This document shows, piece after piece, positions 34,851 to 44,187 of a stretch of DNA of 64,000 bases. Each line of letters begins with the position of its first letter. Position 1 is the stretch's first letter. The position numbers were made by a program, and so were the translations under genes. Source of the DNA: Chitinophagales bacterium (lineage in GTDB: Bacteria > Bacteroidota > Bacteroidia > Chitinophagales > Chitinophagaceae). The notes beneath the pieces were generated by a model. That model saw only the letters and a list, made by a program, of their open reading frames with translations, was not told where the DNA came from and did not search any database. Location of the stretch: positions 1 through 64,000 of the forward strand of contig JAATGJ010000123.1 in NCBI GenBank assembly GCA_015654695.1. The letters run 5' to 3'.

Positions 34851-36302
34851 ATGAGGATTCGAGCTGTAAAATTTTTCATTATTCTGTTGACGTTCACTGT
34901 TTCTTTTGTTCAGCCTGGAATGGCCCAGGCAGGAGAGAAGTGGGACCTTCAAAAATGTGTGGAGTATGCTCTTAAAAATAATATTTCTGTAAGGCAGGCT
35001 GACCTGCAGATTCGCTTTGCACAGTTAGAATTGCAGCAAAGCAAACTGGCACAGTATCCGGGAGCAAATTTCAGTACCAATGTTGGGTATAGCTCGGGCC
35101 GTAACCAGGATCCGACAACGTTCAGCCTGATCACTACCGGCTATATGTTCAATAATACTACGCTACAGGCCAGTGTTGATCTTTTTAACTGGTTTACTAA
35201 AAAGAATACTATCGCCGTTAAAGACTTAAATGTAAAGGCAACCGAAGCGGGACTTGAAAAAGCGAAAAATGATATTGCATTGAATGTGGCCGTAGCGTAT
35301 TTGCAGGTATTGCTGGCGAAAGAACAAATAAAACTGGCGGAAGCACAGATAGCATTAACGCGATCACAGTATGAAAGTACCCGGAAACAGGTGGATGCGG
35401 GTAAACTTCCTGAATTGAATGCAGCCAACCTGGAAGCAGTTTTGGCAAGCGATAGTTCCAGCCTTATAAGTGCAGAGATTTCTGCCAATCAATTATTATT
35501 ACAAATGAAGGCCCTGCTAAACCTGGATGCAGCGGTACCATTCGATATAGTGACACCGCCAGTTGACCTGATACCTATAGAGAATCTTGCTGATCTGCAA
35601 CCCGATGCAGTCTATACTTTGGCGACAGCGAATATGCCCCAGCAAAAAGCAGATGAGTTCAATTTAAAAGCGGCATTAAAATCGGTAGAGGTAGCGAGAG
35701 GTTATATGTATCCCACTCTTTCTTTGTTTGGTAGTCTTGGCAGTTCCTATAATAATAAGGCCAGGGAAGTCACATCTAAAACACAGGTAAATGCGCCGCT
35801 TGGATCAGTAACGGTGGGCGGTACGCCTTACCAGGTTTTTCCTTTGTCGCCGTTTGATATATTTACTTATGGCAGAATGGGATATTTTGACCAGGTTAAT
35901 CAGAACTTTCGCCAGTCGGTTGGATTAAGTTTGAGTGTGCCCATTCTTAATGGTGGTAGTTTGCGGACAGCCTGGCAACGTTCAAAGCTGAGTGTAAGAC
36001 AGGTGGAATTAACAAAAGAGCAGAATAGCTTTACCCTGAAACAGGATATATATAAAGCCTACTATGATGCAGTAGCAGCAGTGCAGAAATTCAATGCTGA
36101 TAACAAGACGGTAGAGTCTTCTCAAAAGGCTTTCGATTTTGCGACGAAAAGATATGACCTGGGTTTATTGTCAACCTATGATCTGATCACCACGCAAACA
36201 AGCCTGGCACAGGCAAAAAGCCGTCGTTTGTATTCACAGTATGATTATGTTTTCAAAATGAAATTGCTGGAGTTTTATAAAGGGCAGGGGTTGAAGTTGT
36301 GA
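34851..36302 (+). CDS. TolC-family outer-membrane efflux protein
   Basis: 483 aa from the ATG at 34851; this start leads directly into a signal peptide ending at GMAQA. Two repeats of the outer-membrane efflux protein domain are visible: the start WDLQKCVEYALKNN, the helix VAVAYLQVLLAKEQIKLAEAQIALT, and later DIYKAYYDAVAAVQKF and YDLGLLSTYDLITTQTSLAQA. It would form the trimeric outer-membrane channel of a tripartite exporter. The periplasmic adaptor gene follows after 249 bp; no inner-membrane pump gene is adjacent. Confidence 0.92.
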   Translation: MRIRAVKFFIILLTFTVSFVQPGMAQAGEKWDLQKCVEYALKNNISVRQADLQIRFAQLELQQSKLAQYPGANFSTNVGYSSGRNQDPTTFSLITTGYMFNNTTLQASVDLFNWFTKKNTIAVKDLNVKATEAGLEKAKNDIALNVAVAYLQVLLAKEQIKLAEAQIALTRSQYESTRKQVDAGKLPELNAANLEAVLASDSSSLISAEISANQLLLQMKALLNLDAAVPFDIVTPPVDLIPIENLADLQPDAVYTLATANMPQQKADEFNLKAALKSVEVARGYMYPTLSLFGSLGSSYNNKAREVTSKTQVNAPLGSVTVGGTPYQVFPLSPFDIFTYGRMGYFDQVNQNFRQSVGLSLSVPILNGGSLRTAWQRSKLSVRQVELTKEQNSFTLKQDIYKAYYDAVAAVQKFNADNKTVESSQKAFDFATKRYDLGLLSTYDLITTQTSLAQAKSRRLYSQYDYVFKMKLLEFYKGQGLKL

Positions 36303-36551
36303 ATAGTGAATGGTGAATAGATCCCCGCTTTCCGGAGATTCAGATAATTGTCAGCATTTTCGAAGGTGGCGGATAAAGAGCTGAAGTTGATAGCCTGTCC
36401 GAACTTGATTCGGGATGGTAGTTATAATTGTTGATGAAAGTGATGCAGTACCGCCTCCTCTATCCGGAGCTTGACGAAGGATGGGAGGAGGATGGGAGGT
36501 GAGGCCGAACAACGAACAGAACGCTGGTAACAAAAATAAAATTATAGTTAC
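36303..36551. other. Intergenic sequence with fragments of dispersed repeats
   Basis: No gene. It contains GC-rich, partly palindromic stretches (CGCCTCCTC near 36450 and GGGAGGAGG near 36483), typical of decayed intergenic repeats. They would form a weak hairpin between the two efflux genes. Confidence 0.4.
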
Positions 36552-37922
36552 ATGAACAAGACAGTTAAATGGATACTGATCGTATTAGTGATAGTGATCG
36601 CAGGTTTCTTTATTCTTAATTTATTAACCGGGCAGGATAAAAGTATAAAAGTATCAGATGAGAAAGTAGTGAAACGAACGATTATTGAAACAGTGACAGC
36701 CAGTGGCAATATTTACCCTGAAGTGGAAGTAAAGATCAGCCCGGATATCTCTGGTGAGATCACTGAATTGAATTTTGAAGAAGGAGATAGCGTAAAAAAA
36801 GGGCAGGTGCTGGCCCGCATTTTTGCGGATATCTATTCATTGCAGCGGGATGAAGCAGCGTCAAGAGTAAATCAGTCGCAGGCTACTGTAGCCAACAGCA
36901 ATGCGGCTATTGAGGCATTAAAAGCTTCACTTGAACAGGCTCAGCAGGGTTATGACAGAAATAAATCATTGTTTGATCAAAAGGTGATTTCAAAATCAGA
37001 GCTGGAGATGTTTGAAACTTCCCTGCGTTCAGCACAGGCCAATTATAATGCGGCCAAAGAAAATATCAGGAGCCTGCAGGCGGGTGTTCAGTCTTCACAA
37101 ACAGGCCTGACGAAAGCGAATAAGGACCTGAGCAGAACAACGTTGATAGCACCGATGGATGGGGTGATATCATCATTGAAGGTAAAAAAAGGGGAAAGAG
37201 TAGCGGGGAACAGTTTTAATGTAGGTACAGAGATGATGACAGTAGCTGATATGAGCGTACTGGAAGTAAGGGTGGACGTTGGTGAGAATGATATTGTAAA
37301 AGTTAATATCGGTGATTCCGCGGATGTAAAAGTGGATGCCTATAATAACCGCAGGTTTAAAGGAATAGTGACACGTATCGCCAGCAGTACAAAGTCTTCT
37401 GCTATTTCTTCAGCTACGTCTAATGACGTTACTAATTACGAGGTACGCATAAGACTGGACAACGAATATTACAAAGACCTGGTGGATCCGGCAAGACCAA
37501 AAAAGATCCCGTTTCGCCCGGGTATGAACGCCAGCGCTGATATTAAGACCAAGCGGCATGATAATGTATTGTCGGTGCCCATTACCTCGGTAAATGCGAG
37601 AGTAAAAGGAAGCGATAAAAGTATGGCCGACAGGAAAAAGGAAGAAAAGGATAAAAAACCTGATGATAATAATATGACAGACGACAGCCAGGCGTTGGCC
37701 AGTGATGAACTGGAAGAAGTGGTTTTTGTATTGCAAAAAGACGGAACGGTAAAAAAAGCGGTAGTACAGTCAGGTATCCAGGACATCAATTACATTGAAA
37801 TACTCAGCGGTTTGAAAGAAGGGGATGAAGTGATCTCGGGGCCGTATGAAGCCATCAGCCAGAAATTAAAAGATGGCATGAAAGTGAAAGTAGTGCCGAA
37901 AGAAGATTTGTTTAAAAAGTAA
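36552..37922 (+). CDS. HlyD/MacA-type efflux periplasmic adaptor
   Basis: 456 aa. N-terminal membrane anchor (about 8-26), then the barrel-sandwich (lipoyl-like) halves VEVKISPDISGEI and TLIAPMDGVISSLKVKKGERV, separated by an alpha-helical hairpin (about 105-185), then beta-barrel domains. A Lys/Asp-rich insertion (about 355-380, with KKEEKDKKPDD) interrupts the C-terminal region. It links an inner-membrane pump with the TolC-family channel upstream. A MacB-like ABC permease usually follows in such operons but here the next gene is gpsA. Confidence 0.9.
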   Translation: MNKTVKWILIVLVIVIAGFFILNLLTGQDKSIKVSDEKVVKRTIIETVTASGNIYPEVEVKISPDISGEITELNFEEGDSVKKGQVLARIFADIYSLQRDEAASRVNQSQATVANSNAAIEALKASLEQAQQGYDRNKSLFDQKVISKSELEMFETSLRSAQANYNAAKENIRSLQAGVQSSQTGLTKANKDLSRTTLIAPMDGVISSLKVKKGERVAGNSFNVGTEMMTVADMSVLEVRVDVGENDIVKVNIGDSADVKVDAYNNRRFKGIVTRIASSTKSSAISSATSNDVTNYEVRIRLDNEYYKDLVDPARPKKIPFRPGMNASADIKTKRHDNVLSVPITSVNARVKGSDKSMADRKKEEKDKKPDDNNMTDDSQALASDELEEVVFVLQKDGTVKKAVVQSGIQDINYIEILSGLKEGDEVISGPYEAISQKLKDGMKVKVVPKEDLFKK

Positions 37923-37962
37923 TGATCCCTGCGTAAAGGATTTAATTGAACATATTGACTAG

Positions 37963-37991
37963 AAAGCCCGGTATTCACCGGGTTTTCTTTT
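37963..37991 (+). terminator. Intrinsic terminator of the efflux operon
   Basis: CCCGGT (37967-37972) pairs with ACCGGG (37977-37982) around ATTC, followed by TTTTCTTTT. Ends the efflux transcript before gpsA. Confidence 0.85.
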
Positions 37992-38054
37992 GTGGAGTAG
38001 TTTGATCCTTTACTACCTTTATTAATTATTATTCAATCCACGTAATCAACGGTT

Positions 38055-39092
38055 ATGGTTTTTGGAATTATTGGAGGTGGGAGCTGGGCTACAGCATTGG
38101 CTAAAATTCTTACGGATAGAGATCATGCTATCAGTTGGTGGATACGCAATGAAGAAACCGTGCAATATATACGGCAACGGCATCATAACCCGCATTACCT
38201 CAGCTCTGTTAATTTCGATGTCTCTTTGCTGGCTATATCTTCAGACATTAAGAAAGTAGTTGCTGGCGCTGATGTACTGATCATCGCTGTTCCGTCTGCG
38301 TACATTGAGTCAAGCATTGAACATTTAACGCCGGAAGACTGGAAAAACAAAAAAATCGTTTCGGCCATCAAGGGACTTTTGCCCAAACAGGATATTTTAC
38401 TGAACTATTATTTGCAGCAACAATTTGCTGTGCCACTGGAAAATTATTTTGCCATCCTGGGTCCCTGTCATGCGGAGGAAGTAGCGGCTGAAAAGCTTTC
38501 TTATCTTACTATTTCAGGCGTTGATATCACAGCAGCTTCTGTAATCGCTTCTCATTTTACCAATGATTATGTTAATACCATTGTCAATCCTGATATACTT
38601 GGTGTGCAATATGCGGCCGTACTGAAGAATATTTATGCATTAGGTGCTGGTATTGCACATGGCCTCGATTACGGAGATAATTTCTTAAGCGTTTATATTG
38701 CCAATGCTGCTGATGAGATGGCCAGTTTTTTAAAAAAATCCGGGGCTGTACATATAGTAGTTGGAGAGCATGACGGTGAAGACCCTGTCACACATCGCAA
38801 AACACCTAACTATGCTGCTTCAGTTTATCTCGGAGACCTCCTGGTAACCTGTTATTCGCTGTATAGCCGCAACCGCACGTTCGGAAATATGATCGGAAAA
38901 GGCTATTCAGTAAAAGCGGCGCAGTTGGAACTTAATATGGTGGCGGAAGGATACAATGCATCCAAATGTATCTACAATATCAACCGTTCTATTGAAGCCC
39001 CCATGCCTATTGCGGAAACGGTATATAAAATAGTATGGGAAAATGTTAAAGCCTCTGCAGGATTTAAACGCATAGAGCAGGTATTGGTCTGA
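38055..39092 (+). CDS. gpsA: NAD(P)-dependent glycerol-3-phosphate dehydrogenase
   Basis: 345 aa. Rossmann motif FGIIGGGSWATALA at the N-terminus, GPCHAEEVAAEKLSY in the middle, the catalytic Lys region QYAAVLKNIYALGAGIAHGL, and GDLLVTCYSLYSRNRTFG typical of GpsA. It reduces dihydroxyacetone phosphate to glycerol-3-phosphate for phospholipid synthesis, in the cytosol. Length is normal for the family. Single gene between two terminators or convergent genes. Confidence 0.95.
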   Translation: MVFGIIGGGSWATALAKILTDRDHAISWWIRNEETVQYIRQRHHNPHYLSSVNFDVSLLAISSDIKKVVAGADVLIIAVPSAYIESSIEHLTPEDWKNKKIVSAIKGLLPKQDILLNYYLQQQFAVPLENYFAILGPCHAEEVAAEKLSYLTISGVDITAASVIASHFTNDYVNTIVNPDILGVQYAAVLKNIYALGAGIAHGLDYGDNFLSVYIANAADEMASFLKKSGAVHIVVGEHDGEDPVTHRKTPNYAASVYLGDLLVTCYSLYSRNRTFGNMIGKGYSVKAAQLELNMVAEGYNASKCIYNINRSIEAPMPIAETVYKIVWENVKASAGFKRIEQVLV

Positions 39093-39142
39093 ATAGTGTG
39101 TAAGTGATAAGGAGAAAATGATAATGTATAAAAATTCAGGCC

Positions 39143-39259
39143 ATGCCTTTATCGTACAATGGATTTGGACCCGCAGCTATCTTAATCATGCTGCTTTGCC
39201 TCGTGATATCCGGGGCGTATAAAAAATATAAACAACGTCAACACCAGGTCAGGAGATAA
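39143..39259 (+). CDS. Possible small single-span membrane protein
   Basis: 38 aa: a hydrophobic stretch PAAILIMLLCLVIS followed by a basic tail KKYKQRQHQVRR. Positive-inside logic puts the tail in the cytoplasm. It overlaps the end of the convergent hemW by 11 bp. No homologue is known to me. Another short frame (39118-39222) has a better-placed AGGAG, so the reading is uncertain. Confidence 0.3.
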   Translation: MPLSYNGFGPAAILIMLLCLVISGAYKKYKQRQHQVRR

Positions 39260-40361
39260 AAAGATTGGCTGCAATTCCATCAGCCAGCAGCTTTCCTTCT
39301 TTTGTTAATATCAGGTAATTGCTTTCCTGTTTCATTGATCCATAGTTGATATATTTTTCCGCCTTCTCAACCAGTTTATCACTAATTCCTTTTTCAATTT
39401 TATCCATGTCTAATCCTTCGCTGGTGCGAAGTGATGTCATGATATACTCATTTATTTTTTGAACAGGGGTAAGAGTTTCTTTTTCAAACGGGACTATTCC
39501 TTTCCCAATAGATTCGATATAAATAGTATTATTTGAAACGTTCCACTGCCGGCTGTTGCCATCAAATGAATGAGCCGAAGGGCCGAGACCCAAGTATTTT
39601 TTTCCCTGCCAGTACGATGAATTGTGACCGCTTCGAAACCCGGGTTTGGCAAAATTGGAAATTTCATAGTGTTCATAGCCTGCTTCTTCCAGCCATTGCA
39701 TGAGTAATAAAAATTGTTCCGATTGCTTATCCGGGTTCACATCCTGCGCTTTTCCCTGGCTGATCATTTTTTGCAAAGGAGTTTTAGGCTCTACGGTTAA
39801 TGCATAGCAGGAGAGATGCGGAATATTGAAAGAAATAGCTGTTTCTACATTATGCTTCCATTTTTCATTGGTCAGCCCGGGTGTTCCATAAATAAGATCA
39901 ATAGTGATATTAGTAAAATATTGCGTGGCTAATTGCAAATTGACCATTGCCTGTTCCCCCGTATGCGCCCTGTTCATCCATTGCAGGTCTTCTTCAAAAA
40001 AACTTTGTACGCCGATGCTAAGACGATTGATCCCGGTTTCTTTCCAACTGATTAATTTTTCTTCATTGATATCGTCCGGGTTTGTTTCCAATGTGAGTTC
40101 TGCATTTTCAGCAACAACATAAACAGCTCTGATCTTCTCAACCAGCGAACGTATGTCTGAAATGTCCAGCAAGCTTGGGGTTCCGCCACCCAAATAAATA
40201 GTTCCGACCGTTTCTTTGCCTAAATATTCCTGCTGAATCTCTATTTCCTTCAATAAAGCAGCTACGAGTTCGTTTTTATGTCTTAATGAAGTAGCAAAAT
40301 GAAAATTGCAATAATGACAGGCCTGTTTGCAAAAAGGGATATGAATATAAATACCGGCCAA
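39249..40361 (-). CDS. hemW: Radical SAM haem chaperone HemW
   Basis: 370 aa. Radical SAM cluster motif IPFCKQACHYCNF (Cys11, Cys15, Cys18), GGGTPSLL, ETNPDDI, GVQSF and the C-terminal HemN domain. The fourth-position residue of HemN-type CxxxCxxC is not extended to the Cys pattern of true coproporphyrinogen oxidases, and the length fits HemW. HemW is thought to deliver haem to respiratory enzymes. Older annotation calls it oxygen-independent coproporphyrinogen III oxidase. Confidence 0.9.
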   Translation of the reverse strand: MAGIYIHIPFCKQACHYCNFHFATSLRHKNELVAALLKEIEIQQEYLGKETVGTIYLGGGTPSLLDISDIRSLVEKIRAVYVVAENAELTLETNPDDINEEKLISWKETGINRLSIGVQSFFEEDLQWMNRAHTGEQAMVNLQLATQYFTNITIDLIYGTPGLTNEKWKHNVETAISFNIPHLSCYALTVEPKTPLQKMISQGKAQDVNPDKQSEQFLLLMQWLEEAGYEHYEISNFAKPGFRSGHNSSYWQGKKYLGLGPSAHSFDGNSRQWNVSNNTIYIESIGKGIVPFEKETLTPVQKINEYIMTSLRTSEGLDMDKIEKGISDKLVEKAEKYINYGSMKQESNYLILTKEGKLLADGIAANLFIS

Positions 40362-40432
40362 CGGGTTTGTGATTTAATGAATATTTTTAACCTGCTTTCC
40401 TTTTTAGAAAGGAGATGCCAGGATTAAGGCCT

Positions 40433-42235
40433 ATGTCAAAACTAAGACTGCAAATATCGGTTCTTGTAAGCTTGTTGCTGCATTTTCATTTACCAGCGCA
40501 AAGCAATTATATGCTTCATATCCGTGGTGCAGATAAGGATTCTGCCTTCCTCATTGATAACCTGGGCATTCCTGCTTCATTTGTTACCCGCACTGCCTGT
40601 GTGGAATATATTAACCAACTGCCGGCTGTTCTCCGCACAAAAGGATATGTTACAGCATCTCTTGATAGTGTCCATTTCGATTCTTCTTTCGCTAAAGTTG
40701 TATTATTTACCGGTGATATATATCAATGGGCGCAAATAGACGCTGCACAGGTTGACATAGCTATATTACAAGCTGTCGGCTGGCGTGAAAAAATGTTTAA
40801 TGAAAAACCCATGGATTTTGAACAGGTGCAGCTATGGCAGGACAGGATGTTGAATTACCTGGAAAATAATGGGTATCCTTTTGCCAAAGTTTACCTCGAT
40901 AGCCTGCAGATGGATAAGGAAAAAGTGTGGGCTAAATTAAAAGTCAATAAGGGACCAAGATATAAGATTGACAGTATAAGAATCCAGGGCAATGCAAAGA
41001 TTTCCAATGACTATTTACAACGGTACCTGGATATACGTAACGGGAGCATTTTTAGCAAAGAGAAGCTCGTTCGTATCAGTAAACGGATGAGAGAACTTTC
41101 TTATGTGGAAGAAGAGCGTCCTTCAAAATTAATATGGCTGGGCAGTGGCTCCATACTTGAAATGTACCTGAAACAGAAACGCAGCAGCCAGGTGAATGTA
41201 TTGGTCGGGTTTTTGCCTAATAACGATCAGCTTTCATCCAAAAAAATACTGATAACCGGCGAAGCGAATATTAACCTGAAGAATGCACTTGGCGCAGGTG
41301 AAACAATCGGCCTGAACTGGCAGCAGCTACAGGTAAAGTCTCCACGATTAAATATTCTTTACCAGCATCCTTATTTGTTTAATTCGCCCGTGGGTCTTGA
41401 TTTTGCCTTCGATATGTTTAGAAAAGACAGCACTTTCCTGAATGTAAACCTGCAACTGGGTGCACAATATATATTGAACATTCACCAGTCCGGAAAGCTG
41501 TTCATACAACGGTTTCAAACTATTGTCAATGGAGTAAATGCCAATTACATTTTGCAAAACCGGCAATTGCCGGATGAAGCAGATGTGAGCTCATTTAACC
41601 TTGGGCTGGATTATGAATTCAATAATACCAATTATCGCCTTAATCCTACAACAGGGAATGAATTGCGCATCATTACATCAGCGGGAACTAAAAAGCTAAA
41701 GAAGAATACACAAATACTGGAACTAAAAGACCCAGGTGATCCGGGTTTTGATTTTGACAGGTTGTATGATACCGTAAAGCTTAAAACCTATCAGTTCAGG
41801 ATAAAAGCGACGGCAGCAAAGTATTTTCCGCTGGGCAGGCAAAATAAAAGCACGGTCAAAACAGCCGTAAATGCGGGTTTTTTTCAAAGTGGCAATGTAT
41901 TCCGGAATGAATTATTTCAGATCGGGGGGTACAAAACGTTACGGGGATTTGACGAGGAGAGCCAGTATCTTTCTCAATTTGCCATTGCTACTATTGAATA
42001 CAGGCTTTTACTGGATCAGAATTCATTTTTCTATGTACTGGCTGATGGCGGATGGGGAAGAAATAACAGCCAGAATATAAATGTCAATTATACTTATCTC
42101 GGAACAGGTATCGGTTTGGCTTTTGATGTGAAGGCAGGGATTTTTAATCTTGCCTGGGCCGTAGGTAAAAGAAATGATACAAAGTTTAATTTGCGGCAGT
42201 CAAAAATCCACATAGGGTTTGTAAGTTATTTTTAA
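40433..42235 (+). CDS. BamA/TamA-like Omp85 outer-membrane protein
   Basis: 600 aa from the ATG at 40433, which leads into a signal peptide ending at LPAQS; an ATG six codons upstream is possible. POTRA-like segments occur in the first 240 residues (YKIDSIRIQGNAKISNDYLQRYL). The C-terminal half is a 16-strand-type barrel with FQIGGYKTLRGFDEESQYLS, containing the L6-loop-type (V/L)RGF motif of the Omp85 family, and ends with an aromatic residue (VSYF). It would insert or translocate proteins at the outer membrane. It is shorter than the main BamA and is probably a paralogue. Confidence 0.85.
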   Translation: MSKLRLQISVLVSLLLHFHLPAQSNYMLHIRGADKDSAFLIDNLGIPASFVTRTACVEYINQLPAVLRTKGYVTASLDSVHFDSSFAKVVLFTGDIYQWAQIDAAQVDIAILQAVGWREKMFNEKPMDFEQVQLWQDRMLNYLENNGYPFAKVYLDSLQMDKEKVWAKLKVNKGPRYKIDSIRIQGNAKISNDYLQRYLDIRNGSIFSKEKLVRISKRMRELSYVEEERPSKLIWLGSGSILEMYLKQKRSSQVNVLVGFLPNNDQLSSKKILITGEANINLKNALGAGETIGLNWQQLQVKSPRLNILYQHPYLFNSPVGLDFAFDMFRKDSTFLNVNLQLGAQYILNIHQSGKLFIQRFQTIVNGVNANYILQNRQLPDEADVSSFNLGLDYEFNNTNYRLNPTTGNELRIITSAGTKKLKKNTQILELKDPGDPGFDFDRLYDTVKLKTYQFRIKATAAKYFPLGRQNKSTVKTAVNAGFFQSGNVFRNELFQIGGYKTLRGFDEESQYLSQFAIATIEYRLLLDQNSFFYVLADGGWGRNNSQNINVNYTYLGTGIGLAFDVKAGIFNLAWAVGKRNDTKFNLRQSKIHIGFVSYF

Positions 42236-42275
42236 TTTCAGTTGTTCTTTCTAATTTGCCACCGCTATTAATACC

Positions 42276-43262
42276 ATGCCCGTTATTTTTGCAACACAAT
42301 CTGCCTGTTTGTTACGTATTATTTTATTATCCTTTTTTGTATTGACTTTGACTCAACTTGTCTCAGGGCAGGCTGCTGCGGATTCCATTGTGGTTCCTGT
42401 AGCTGATTCCTTGCCAGTTACAGATACGCCAGCGATTGTTACTGATTCTTTACCCATTATGCAATCCGTGGATTCAGTATCAAGGATACCCTGGCTATAT
42501 GCTAACTGGGAAATAGATCCGGGCAAACCGCTTTTGGTCCAGGTATTACGACGGCATCCTTACTTTGGTTTTGGCTCTCAGCCTGTAGTTATACGTACGG
42601 GTCTCCGGCAATTCCAGGGGAAAGAAATATTATTTTACGGATTGATAGGTTTACTGATAGCTTTTGCTTTTTTAAGACAGGCTTTTCCCAAATATTTTAA
42701 TGACCTTTTCCGGCTCTTTTTCCGGACCACTCTTAAGCAAAAGCAGGTAAGGGAACAATTGATGCAAACTCCTGTTCCTTCTTTACTGCTCAATTTCTTT
42801 TTTGTAATTAGCGGAGGTCTGTATATTGATATTTTACTTCAGCATTTCGGCAGCGCCCCGGTTGATAATTTCTGGCTTTTATTTTTGTATTGCGCTCTGG
42901 GGCTGTCAATTATTTATACGATCAAGTTTTTGGGGTTAAAAATCTCCGGGTGGCTTTTTAATATGAAAGAAGGCGGGGATACTTACATCTTCGTGGTTTT
43001 TATTATCAATAAGGTTATTGGCATTTTTCTTCTTCCTTTTCTTGTACTATTGTCTTTTTTGCAAGGCAATGTATATACCATTGCTATGGTGCTCTCCTGG
43101 TGCGGGATAGGTGTATTGCTGATTTATCGGTTTTTATTGACCTATGCTTCGGTTCGTAATCAGGTCAGGTTCAATCCTTTTCATTTCTTTTTATATCTGT
43201 GTGCATTTGAAATAGCCCCACTTTTACTGATTTACAAGGCCTTACTTTTCTTTTTTCAGTAG
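42276..43262 (+). CDS. DUF4271 membrane protein
   Basis: 328 aa. Hydrophobic N-terminal signal, a Pro/Asp/Ser-rich periplasmic linker, then about seven transmembrane helices after residue 115. The family DUF4271 is found in Bacteroidota, often next to hemD as here. Function unknown. It precedes hemD by 78 bp (to its chosen start); a promoter-like element lies between them. Confidence 0.75.
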   Translation: MPVIFATQSACLLRIILLSFFVLTLTQLVSGQAAADSIVVPVADSLPVTDTPAIVTDSLPIMQSVDSVSRIPWLYANWEIDPGKPLLVQVLRRHPYFGFGSQPVVIRTGLRQFQGKEILFYGLIGLLIAFAFLRQAFPKYFNDLFRLFFRTTLKQKQVREQLMQTPVPSLLLNFFFVISGGLYIDILLQHFGSAPVDNFWLLFLYCALGLSIIYTIKFLGLKISGWLFNMKEGGDTYIFVVFIINKVIGIFLLPFLVLLSFLQGNVYTIAMVLSWCGIGVLLIYRFLLTYASVRNQVRFNPFHFFLYLCAFEIAPLLLIYKALLFFFQ

Positions 43263-43269
43263 AACTGTT

Positions 43270-43277
43270 TACCTTTG
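43270..43277 (+). promoter_or_regulatory. Probable -7 element of hemD
   Basis: TACCTTTG matches TAnnTTTG. It lies about 64 bp upstream of the hemD start at 43341. No clear -33 element was found. Confidence 0.4.
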
Positions 43278-43340
43278 CAGGCAACTTTAGCCTACCACAA
43301 TGGTAAAAAAAGGGTCAAAGCAGAAATACCGCCAAAGAGC

Positions 43341-44090
43341 ATGAAAAAAATCCTGATTACCCAGCCGAGGCCTGAAAGTGATAAGTCACCGTACTTTGAA
43401 CTTTCCAGGAAATACAACCTGACAATGGATTTTCAGCCCTTTATACGATTGGAAGGGATACCAGCAAGGGAATTCCGCAAACAAAAGATCGAAATACAAA
43501 ATTATACAGGGGTCATCTTTACCAGCCGCAATGCTATTGATCATTTCTTCCGTACCTGTGAAGAAATGAAAGTCAGTGTTTCACAGGATACAAAATATTT
43601 CTGTATCACCGAGGCAGTAGCTCTTTACCTGCAAAAATTCATTCTTTATCGCAAGCGCAAGGTGTTTTATGGTGCAGACGGCACTAACAAAAGCATGTTC
43701 GATGTTATCAATAAGCATAAAGGGAATGAAAAGTTCCTGTATGTATGTTCATAAAATCAGCAGGATAATGAGATCGTAAACTGGCTAAAAAGCAATAATT
43801 GTGAGTATGCACTTGGCTTTATGTACCGCACGCAGAGCAACGATGTAAAAGAATTGCTTACAAAAACCGAGTACGATGTTATTTGTTTCTTTACTCCCAG
43901 TGGTATAAAAAGCCTGTTTGATAACCTGCCTAAGTTTAAACAAAACGGAACAGTGATCGGGGCATTTGGCAGCAATACTTCCAAAGCAGCGGAAGAGGCA
44001 GGATTGAAATTGGAGATCAAAGCGCCCCAGCCGCAAACCCCCAGTATGGTGGCAGCCCTGGAGCAATTTCTTTCAGGCAAGAAAAAATAA
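43341..44090 (+). pseudogene. hemD: Uroporphyrinogen-III synthase gene with an in-frame stop
   Basis: From the ATG at 43341 (MKKILITQPRP) the frame reads as HemD, is cut by TAA at 43752-43754 after FLYVCS, and continues in the same frame without a shift from NQQDNEIVNWL to the normal end at 44090. The joined product would be about 249 residues, normal for the family. Motifs: TSRNAIDHF (about 56-65) and FFTPSGIKSLF in the second half. The enzyme closes hydroxymethylbilane to uroporphyrinogen III in haem synthesis. A single substitution (for example GAA or CAA to TAA) or a sequencing error would explain the break. The reading after the stop looks conserved, so decay is recent or apparent. Confidence 0.88.
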
Positions 44091-44110
44091 TTCCGCTATA
44101 ATCTATTATA

Positions 44111-44140
44111 AAAAAGGCACCCTGGTAGGTGTCTTTTTGT
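44111..44140 (+). terminator. Intrinsic terminator after hemD
   Basis: GGCACC (44116-44121) pairs with GGTGTC (44128-44133), preceded by an A-run and followed by TTTTTG. Lies 20 bp after the hemD stop. Confidence 0.75.
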
Positions 44141-44187
44141 TTTCCAGCCTTATTCTCTCAACTTCGTTGTGTTGAACCGGAGTAGCC

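Noticed and set aside
39118-39222. Alternative 34-codon frame with AGGAG upstream
   Set aside because: The product has no hydrophobic or domain signal; the overlapping 38-aa frame is more protein-like, though both are weak.
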